This document shows positions 56,943-64,000 of a stretch of 64,000 nt of DNA, in pieces. The stretch is from NCBI GenBank assembly GCA_035578175.1, contig JAQMRL010000022.1, positions 4,038,001-4,102,000 on the forward strand. Reading direction: 5' to 3'. The position numbers were made by a program, and so were the translations under genes. The number at the start of each line of letters is the position of its first letter. Position 1 is the stretch's first letter. This DNA comes from Catonia carolina. Taxonomy: Eukaryota; Arthropoda; Insecta; Hemiptera; Achilidae. The notes under the pieces are model-generated. The model searched no databases. It was not told the DNA's origin and saw only the letters and a program-made list of their open reading frames with translations.

Positions 56943-57206
56943 ATGGTTTTTTCCAAGGAAGAACGCGTGTTTATTGTAGAGACTTACATAGCGAGTAAAT
57001 CTTACAAATGTGTGCAAGATAAGTTTAAGTTGAAATTTCCCCGTTCTGCCGTTCCGAATAAATCATCAATATTGCGTTTGATAAATAAATTCTATGCCCA
57101 TAACAGGCAGGTGGAGTGTCAAATTAATTGCACTCAATCTGTTGGTTCCAGGGCTACAAAAAATAGTTCTGTTTCTTATCACATAGTCAGCCAATTATAT
57201 GACTGA
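56943..57206 (+). pseudogene. transposase N-terminal helix-turn-helix (DUF4817-like)
   Basis: The proper start is ATG at 56943 (MVFSKEERVFIVETYIAS); an upstream GTG is less likely. Residues 1-50 have the layout of the DUF4817 helix-turn-helix domain: SKEERVFIVE, SKSYKCVQDKFKLKFP, then PNKSSILRLINKF. This domain is found at the N-terminus of insect transposases of the Tc1/mariner superfamily and should bind the element ends. The frame is broken after INKFY by the SINE-E; in the DNA beyond it the protein resumes with RTESVLDEKPPRQPTKLIAE at 57502, followed by stops. Confidence 0.8.
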
Positions 57207-57492
57207 ACTATTTAAGAACAGAAGAGGAAGAGGTGTAAAAGACACTAGTCAGAGTTATCTCCTCTGAGAGTAATGAATTTCACTATACAACCAGACCCTG
57301 TGGTGAATGAAGTGAAAGTATCATTTGCAGGGTGGAAATTGGGTGCTTTTCGGAGGGTCTGGCATGCTGATAAGCTTACTCTTTCAACTCAGTGAGGAAG
57401 GCAAAGGTAAACCACCTCACTCCTCGTTTTTACTTAGTAAAACCTCTAGAGGTTCAAACCAGCCTTTCGGCTGTTGACCCAAACAACAAAAA
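57096..57492 (+). repeat. SINE-E, full-length, nested in the transposon
   Basis: 397 bp from gcccataacaggcaggtgga to cggctgttgacccaaacaac plus A-rich tail. AAATTCTAT flanks it at 57087-57095 and 57493-57501 (9 bp, perfect), so the insertion into the transposase gene is certain. It gives the cleanest view of the 5' head of the family. Confidence 0.95.
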
Positions 57493-57677
57493 AAATTCTA
57501 TAGAACTGAGAGTGTACTCGATGAGAAACCACCTCGCCAGCCAACAAAATTAATCGCGGAAGTTCTCGAAGATTTGAAAATCTTTTGACTCAATCACCTA
57601 AAAAATCGCTTAGAAGATTATCATCGCAAGCTGGACTAACATTAACTGCTGTTTTCTGAGCTACTAAAAAGTTACAT

Positions 57678-58157
57678 TTGCATCCTTATCGCGTTGGCGT
57701 AACTCATGAACTGAAAGCTACAGACCATCAGAAACGATTACAATATTGTCGGTGGTTTCGATCTTTGGTTGAAGAAAATGGTATTCAATTGTTGGATCAT
57801 TTTTATTTTAGTGATGAGGCTTGGTTTCATTTACATGGCTATGTGAATAGTCAGAACTGTAGAATATGGAGTGCAACACATCCTCATACTTTCCATGAAA
57901 AAGCATTGCACTCACGTAAAATTGGTGTTTGGTGTGGAATTTCCCGCCGCCTCATAATAGGGCCGTTATTTTTTGACAGCACTGTAGACAGTGTAGTTTA
58001 TAGTGATTTAATCCAACAGTTTATTTCATTGTTGAATTTGGAAGACCGAAATTGTTGGTTTAAACAGGACAACGCTACATGTCATACTGCAAATGAAACG
58101 CTAGCGATGCTACGGGAATTTTTTAATCACTTCTTCCTTGGAAAAAACCATAGCTGA
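57678..58157 (+). pseudogene. transposase catalytic domain, 3'-truncated
   Basis: 159-residue frame. HFYFSDEAWFHLHGYVNSQN holds the first catalytic Asp (residue ~47) and WFKQDNATCHTANETLAMLR the second (~128). These are typical of DDE_3/Tc1-type transposases, which cut and rejoin element DNA. After LREFF the protein runs into the inverted 5' end and 11 foreign residues, so the third acidic residue, normally ~35 residues after the second, is missing. Met 57678 is internal; upstream frames carry more of the same protein (SPKKSLRRLSSQAG at 57595). Catalytically dead. Confidence 0.88.
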
Positions 58158-58439
58158 CACAATATAACGAAACGACTGCTGTCACCACACTAATGCTTGA
58201 CTGGAACATTTTAACTGTCTCAGGTAGTTGGCCTTGAGTACACTGTTGCCAACATACCGATTGGGGGACAGAAAATTTACCGATGTATTACTTCTATCTT
58301 CTTATAATCAGGGTTGCGTCCTAAATAAAACACCCGTAATTAGTTACTTAGAAATATTTCTTCCCAGTAATTTCAAATAATGAAACGAAAAGATGTTCTT
58401 ATTTGTACACCTAAATATTATTCCCCTTCGACCACAGAT

Positions 58440-58870
58440 ATGCAAACATGCTTATTCTGATCCACATTCCTCAGAAAACAGATTCTAACCATCTCCTCCT
58501 AGGCCTACCCACGCCCCAATTTCTTTTAGTACTTGGAGAGGGATTTTTCCTGAGAGCATCATCTGTTGAACATGATCACTCCAAGTCCTCTACTCACTAA
58601 TTTTAATAATCAGTACATGGACTCCCAGCTCTATTCAAACATTTTCGTTCCAGAACCTGTCTAAATTGAACAACCTTTGTCAGCTGGAAGGAATCTCATT
58701 GCTGCTGCTGCCTGCCATCTGCTTTCCTCTCCTGAACCTTTAGCCCAAATCTTACGTCCATTAGTAAATGCCTTATAGAATAATCACTCTTTGTCAATTC
58801 TAACCTTCCCTTTCAGATTATAATGTATAATTCCACATATTGCCCCAAACCTGTTTATTTTGATAGAAAT
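58440..58870 (-). pseudogene. LINE reverse-transcriptase C-terminal relic
   Basis: Minus-strand pieces: AAAMRFLPADKGCS (about 58700; compare IQAAEMRFLRGVKGCTRL at 12.9 kb), then a WSDHVQQMM-type segment at about 58570 and LGRPRRRW-like remains near 58510. Same lineage as 12.5-13.16 kb but more decayed. No open frame over 60 codons remains. Confidence 0.6.
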
Positions 58871-58996
58871 ACCTGTTTTTTATGAGTTAGGGTAAAATCC
58901 AAGGTTATACTTTAAAACTAATTGGGATACAAGGCTGAACGAAAAAGAAGCTTGGGAAGACCTCTATAAAACTGGGAGCAGTTTATTTTAAATAAC

Positions 58997-59470
58997 TTTC
59001 TTCTTCTTCTTCTTCTTCTTCTGCCTTTCAAGGATTAGGCATATTTGCTTGTTCCAAACCTATCAAATCTACCCATCTCTTGCTTGGGCATCCTCGTTCG
59101 TTCTCTCTTTCCCTCTAGTTGATAGCCTAGTGGCCCCATGACTGTTGCTGGGTCTGCTATTGGGAGCCGCCCCTGGCGATGGGGACACTCGCCAACATTG
59201 TTGGAGGGTGCTGAGGAAATAAAATTTCAGGGTGGACAAAAACCAGTGAGAATGGTCAACGGCTCCAAAGGCTGATATGGAATACATTTCTAATGGCAGA
59301 ACCTAGAGCGGCATCTCGAAGGAACTGTCCTGTAGGCTCATATGCAGTGAAGAGGCAATCCCACTAATGAGCTTAATCTGCGCAGCGCTTGTAACACAAC
59401 CAGAAGATTTTCTTAACTACTGGCAAACCTCATGATGCCTCGGATAATGGACCAGGATTATGGAATAACT
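58997..59470. repeat. composite repeat, second copy, with (TTC)n
   Basis: 58997-59100 on the minus strand is a LINE tip: RGCPSKRWVDLIGLEQANMP, a stop and then (GAA)n ((TTC)n on the plus strand at 58997-59022). 59110-59470 is the leader-like block seen at 35400-35850: ggtcaacggctccaaaggct matches ggtcgacggtctcgaaggcg, and taactactggcaaacctcat matches taacctactggcaaactcac. The order of the two parts is the same in both copies. Confidence 0.6.
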
Positions 59471-59474
59471 TTCT

Positions 59475-60734
59475 AGTGAAAAATAAAATACTTTGATACT
59501 GGAACAGGCTAGATGGTCTATGCCGTAAAGAGAAGAAAAAGCAGAATTGGATGCAAATAACTAAAAGCACACGCTTGCTTTAACACAGAATCTCCAACCA
59601 ATATCTTGGATCTCAACGGCCAGTTCCCTTTAAAAAACATTCCTCTGATTTGGTTGTAGATATTAAAACTGAAAATTTCAAATTTTTTTGCAAACAAATC
59701 AAAAAACCCAAACCAAACCAAACACAGACACACAACCCAAAAACAAACACATAAACACCAAATTATTTACATAAAATTATTATGTATAATAGCTATTTAT
59801 AAAGAAATTCGAATTCATGTATGATGTACACAAAATAAACCACAATTAAAATCCAAAGAGAAAAATAATTCAACATTAAATTTTTTGTAATAAACTTTTG
59901 ATGGTGCAATAAAAAAATCTTTTAAAAAATTAATAAGATTAAAGACCGCAGAATATTACAGGGCGATATTACGTACAAACCAAATTACTATTTAGGTTAT
60001 TAAATTTACATAATATAAATTGACATGTTAAGTACATAAGATTTTTATTATATGACAGTCCAGCTACAAAAAAAAAATAAGTGATCGACCAATGATAATT
60101 TAACAGATTTTTTCATACGATTAATTAAAAAGTAAATAAGTGTAATGTAATAACAGTTAACCACGGTTGTTAAAAAAATGTTTTATGAATACAGTATTAA
60201 AACGATTTGATTACAGTGAAGTATATGTATTTTTTGGTAGGTCAAGGCCATGTCTCTCACCTCCCCATTTCTTTTTTTTTGTGTCTTATCAAACAGTGTC
60301 TAGCGATAATCAAATTGTTTGAATCAATCACAGTATTCATTCAGCTATCTTCATTTCATTTATTGACGCTATTCATGAGACTGAAACGGAAGTAACCAGG
60401 TGTTGAAGCAAACTATATACATATTTACTGACAAATATTAAACCGTAGTTAACACATCCAGAATTAATACATTCAGGCATGTTCTGTAATAATTCAAATT
60501 AGCACTTATAAAAATCGGGATTAAATCAGAATTCAAGTAAAATTAAGTTAAAAATATATATTCCTATTTTTAATAAGATTTAACATTAGAATTTACTAAA
60601 AAAACATTTTTCAGGTTACAATATACTACAATACCTACATCCGGTTGAACATTCTGTTCAACTTGACTAGATGTGTACAAATAACCAAAAACCCGAATAA
60701 ACAAGAAAACATGGTTTATGTTCAGCGCAACTGG
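59475..60734. other. AT-rich DNA, nothing recognised
   Basis: No gene or repeat match. An A/C-rich run lies at 59700-59760. Confidence 0.4.
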
Positions 60735-60850
60735 TTTCTACATCAGGGTCCCGGGTTCGATTCCCAGTCCGTTTTTCATCTGTATATCACCATATCACTA
60801 CAAGCCAAGGCTTATGTATACATCACCACCCAATTCAAAAAAAAAACCAC
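60735..60850 (+). repeat. SINE-B-like fragment
   Basis: A perfect B box (cccgggttcgattcccagtc) is followed by ttttcatctgtatatcac, similar to the SINE-B marker, and an A9 tail at about 60838-60846. The A-box side is missing. Confidence 0.5.
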
Positions 60851-60907
60851 TGCCTTTTATTCTGAACCAAAAAGAACTTGTAATTAAAACTGCCTGTTAT
60901 GTTTCCC

Positions 60908-61275
60908 AGAACAGGCAGGTGGAGTGAATTTTATTTGCATTCGATCTGCTAGTTCCAGGGCTATAAAAAATAGATCAGTTTCTTATCACATGGTCAGTCA
61001 ATTATATGACTGAAGCATTTACGGATAGAAAAGGTTGAGGTATAAAAGTCATTAGTCACAGTTATCTCCTCTGAGAGCAATGAATTTCATTATACAGCCA
61101 GACCTTGTGGTGAATGAAGTGACGGTGTCATTTGTAGGGTGGAAGAAAGTAAATGCTTTTCAGACAGCCTGACGTGCTGACAAGAATACTTTCTACTCAG
61201 TGAGGAAGGCATGGTAAACCCCCTCACTTCTCGTTTTACTTAGTAAAGCCTCCGGAGGTTAAAAACAACAACAAT
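60908..61275 (+). repeat. SINE-E copy
   Basis: Full 5' head (cccagaacaggcaggtggag) through agacc-ttgtggtgaatgaa and ggtaaaccccctcacttctc to cctccggaggtt, where the last ~30 bases (the accagcctttcggctg block) are deleted before aaaaacaacaacaa. No target duplication found. Confidence 0.85.
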
Positions 61276-61467
61276 GAAAAATGGCTATCGAATGACTACA
61301 TTTTTTTATTTTCGGTTTAGTCAACCTGAGACTATAATATCAAGCGTGGTTTACAACTGTATTTTTTTTGCTAGAGTTCTTATTTTGAAGCCAGAATTTC
61401 CTTTCTTCCCATTTTCCCTTTATAAATAGCAAAATGCTTTCTCTCTTTTGTGGCTCCACTTCGTTCG

Positions 61468-61810
61468 CAGGAGCCGTTTCTAAAATATCTCAAAAAAGAA
61501 AAACTGATGAATAAACTACTACTTCCGGTTGACGGATTTTGAAAATAATGTTCGTGTCAGGCCCCGTAGAGGTACCTAACTCAAGTTTTAAGTTTCAACT
61601 TCATACGCTATCGCACACACACAGCGAAAGAGAGATGGAGGGAGCCGAAGAAGGGAGGGAGGGCGGGAGAGAAAGAGAGATCCTAAAACATGTTTTTTTT
61701 GGGTTCAGGGGGTCTGAAAACGTGTATATCCGGTAAAAATTCAATTTTGAAAATCTATATGAAAAAAATACTTTCCGTCCCAATATATTCACATAGGGCA
61801 AGAGAAAGTA
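61468..61810 (+). repeat. T-family, 3' third
   Basis: Starts at gcaggagccgtttctaaaat, has aataaactactacttccggt, cgtgtcaggccc, and ends with cacatagggcaagagaaagt. The fixed-position tract is a long purine-rich gagagaag-type repeat (about 61620-61683) instead of CA/CG. Frames on both strands here (61539-61736; 61601-61834) are repeat-driven. Confidence 0.85.
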
Positions 61811-63058
61811 ATATATGTGCATTATAAAAATCAATACATAACACAGAATATCTAATATCGTGTTTAAGTTTATTCAAATTAATTCTCTCACAAGAATCAT
61901 TAATGTAAATTATAAGAGCTAAAAAAATGTTCATGAATAGTTGCAAACTGCAGAAATTTTAAATATTGCTATTTTTAACACCTTACTTTATTTAATTTAC
62001 ATAATATAACTTACAAAGAAATATTAATTTCAAATTTTCTGAATGAATTAAAAATTTCTCAACCGAATAACAAACTGAAAACAATATTCTGATACACATA
62101 AATTATTTACAGAATTTTTAAAACTTTAGAGCAATTAAAAATTCACAGTGCAATTCACCTCTCTAATATTCCAGTTTGGTATTCACAGTGCAATTCACCT
62201 CTCTAATATTCCAGTTTGGTCTTGGCCTTCATGATATTAGTGCATAATTTATAAAAAAAAGGAAAACTGAGACTTATCAACTCTACTTTTTAAATGTACT
62301 ATTTATTTTAAGGTTAAAATATGAATGAATTCATTATACAAAATATTTCTCAGTAAACATGAACTAAATTTTAATTATACTTCAAAATAACAACTTTCCT
62401 TTCCAATACAACAAGAGAAAATTATGTTAATTAAGAAAATTTGTATTTTCTTAATAATATAATTTTGGTTCTGTCCTAAACTAAGTTTTAAATTAATTTT
62501 AAGGAAAACGAAAATTTATCTAAGACATCTGCTTTATCTAAGACATTTTTTCATGGAAGACCACTTATGAGCCTAAATAAATATTGCAGTAAATGAAAGA
62601 ACTTAACAATAAAACTGTTTAGTTTTAAAAAACTATAAAAAAATACAATAACTGAAGCACTACCATCAAATTTAAAAGATTACAGTTGAAAATAAAGACT
62701 AATAAATAAAGTCTAGTTGAAAATAAAGACTAGTAAATAAATAAAGACTATAATACAAACTGGGGTAAATACCAACAAAAGATACTTAACTAATGAAAAA
62801 AAATATTTACTATAAAAAATGTATGGCCGTACAGTTATAAAACCTGAAACATTGGATCAGAATGAACCTTCAATCAGAAGAAGATTTTTAAGAAGCAAAA
62901 GAAAAGGAAGAGAAAAGCCACAAGGAAAATTTGTGGTCCAAAGAAAAAGAAAAATGGAGAATACTAGTTGAGAAGTAATGAAGAAATACATGTAGGAATA
63001 GAAAAAAGATAACAGACAATATAAAACTATAAAAAAAATTGTTTTATGAACATGTGTG

Positions 63059-63097
<39 letters not shown>

Positions 63098-63725
63098 GAC
63101 TAGAAAAGGTTTACGAAGCAGTTATTAGATAATTGCAAAAATTACCAAACACAGAATAGTTTAGAGCAATTGAAAAAAATATGGAGATCGATTAAGGTGT
63201 TTTTGATAGGACAGAGTGTGGAAGTAAATTTAGAAAATAAGTTAAAAAATTTGAGAGGTTCCAAGAAAAAAGATGACAAATGACAATAAGAAATGGTATT
63301 GTAATACATGAAAAATAGCAATGAAAAAAAGAAAATATCAAGTATAAGAAAAAACCATTTAACATGGTCCTTAGGGGGTTGACCAAAATGTAAAATAAGA
63401 AACTGGAGTATTATTTCCATATTTGATAACATTTTCAATGCTTTTAGTAAGAAAATTTTCACTCATATTGCCCAATTTAATTTTTATAAACAGGAATATA
63501 GAATTTTTTCTTCCAACAAACAGAAGATTTTCCATTAATTTTCCATCACATTTAAAACTTCTCAAAAAGGAACACAGAATTAGTTGGTAAATATTGTAGT
63601 AAATGTAGTACTAGCAACCAAAAAAACTGCTGTTGGATATCAAGGTCACAGAAAAGAAACTTTTGATATCAGACAAGCTTCCAGTACTAGTATCAATAGA
63701 AATTCAAGTTAATAAAAATATAAAA
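61811..63725. other. AT-rich DNA with simple repeats
   Basis: Contains a perfect 40 bp tandem duplication (62141-62220), a gttgaaaataaagacta repeat cluster (62685-62752) and (TA)15 at 63062-63092. No gene: the antisense frames near 63.1-63.6 kb are Phe/Lys-rich and unmatched. Confidence 0.5.
62141..62220 (+). repeat. perfect 2 x 40 bp tandem duplication
   Basis: The 40-base unit starting attcacagtgcaattcacct is repeated exactly at 62141-62180 and 62181-62220. Absence of any mismatch means a recent duplication, or possibly an assembly artefact. Confidence 0.95.
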
Positions 63726-63729
63726 AAAA

Positions 63730-64000
63730 ACAGTATTGGTTCACATTTTTTCTCCCATGACCCAATGAGATGAGGATAATGTGTATGACGTGTAAATGAG
63801 GTGTAGTCTTGTACAGACTCAGGTCGACCATATCTGAGAGAGTATGGTTAATTGAACCCCAACCATCAAAGTACACCGGTAACCACTGTCTAGCATTCAA
63901 ATCCGTATAAAAGTAACTACCTTTACTAGGATTTGAACCAGGAACCTTCGTCTCCGAAAATCAGCTGTTACACAGCTGATTTTGGCGACGACTTTACCTC
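63730..64000 (-). repeat. SINE-D copy, cut by the window end
   Basis: Minus strand. From the tail (cccaatgagatgaggataat on the plus strand) to the 5' side with ctaggatttgaaccaggaac (B box) and the A-box side gacgactttacc. The 5' end lies beyond 64000. A good reference for the uninterrupted target site of the MITE at 9.0 kb. Confidence 0.88.

Larger units (their letters stand above)
56758..58337 (+). mobile_element. DUF4817-type DNA transposon with ~206 bp inverted ends
   Basis: Left arm 56758-56963 and right arm 58131-58337 are inverted copies, over 90% alike by eye. Outer ends are acgggtgttttattaaggac and acgggtgttttatttaggac. The arms include the transposase start codon, so the right arm is an inverted duplicate of the 5' end that replaced the true 3' end. 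A SINE-E (57096-57492) sits inside. Without it the element is about 1.17 kb. It cannot make a complete transposase. Confidence 0.85.

Noticed and set aside
61539..61834. Ser/Glu/Arg-rich ORFs on both strands
   Set aside because: They translate the purine-rich simple repeat in a T-family tail.
63142..63565. Overlapping antisense frames of 64-106 residues
   Set aside because: Phe/Lys/Ile bias from AT-rich DNA, three overlapping frames, no motifs.

Overview
The window looks like AT-rich nuclear DNA from an arthropod, most likely an insect. The basis is the repeat content: mariner, Tc1 and DUF4817-type transposases, a Jockey-clade LINE, many LINE reverse-transcriptase tails of the kind common in insect genomes, and several pol III-type SINE families. 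A sap-feeding hemipteran would fit, but this is inference and nothing here fixes the species. No host protein-coding gene, rRNA or functional tRNA could be supported. The window reads as an intergenic or intronic repeat graveyard with some young insertions.

Layout. 0-5 kb: decayed LINE reverse transcriptase (1.1-2.1 kb), an old tRNA-type SINE and the first copy of an abundant unclassified family, called here the T-family (a head rich in ACACTCACAC and a tail ending GGCAAGAGAAAGTA). 5.5-11.9 kb: a ~400 bp SINE (SINE-E), a palindromic mariner derivative, a Tc1 deletion derivative, a SINE-D split by a MITE, a young tRNA-Gly-like SINE with a perfect 12 bp target duplication, and a T-family copy split by a 5'-truncated LINE. 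12.5-24 kb: LINE tails, a Jockey relic, a mariner with near-perfect 45 bp inverted ends that keeps its catalytic core but lost its DNA-binding half, and a perfect 23 bp hairpin. 25-37 kb: more T-family, SINE-C, SINE-D and SINE-E copies, a third mariner lineage, a LINE split by a SINE-C, and a ~105 bp inverted repeat. 38-46 kb: T-family copies including a double-headed form and one doubly interrupted copy, plus a gene relic in antisense. 49.6-54.1 kb: the largest element, an almost complete Jockey LINE with two ORFs, a poly(A) tail and a likely 12 bp target duplication. 56.8-58.3 kb: a DUF4817-type DNA transposon with ~206 bp inverted ends and a nested SINE-E. 58.4-64 kb: LINE tails, SINE-E, T-family and SINE-D (cut by the window edge).

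The elements interact only as hosts and parasites of each other: insertions lie inside insertions, so a relative order of events can be read. The main recurring oddity is terminal inverted duplication. Two mariner copies have 3' ends at both termini, one DUF4817 element has 5' ends at both termini, and one T-family copy has heads at both termini. The T-family itself (at least eight copies in 64 kb, a conserved internal hairpin and a CA/CG tract at one fixed place) is the best candidate for something not yet described.
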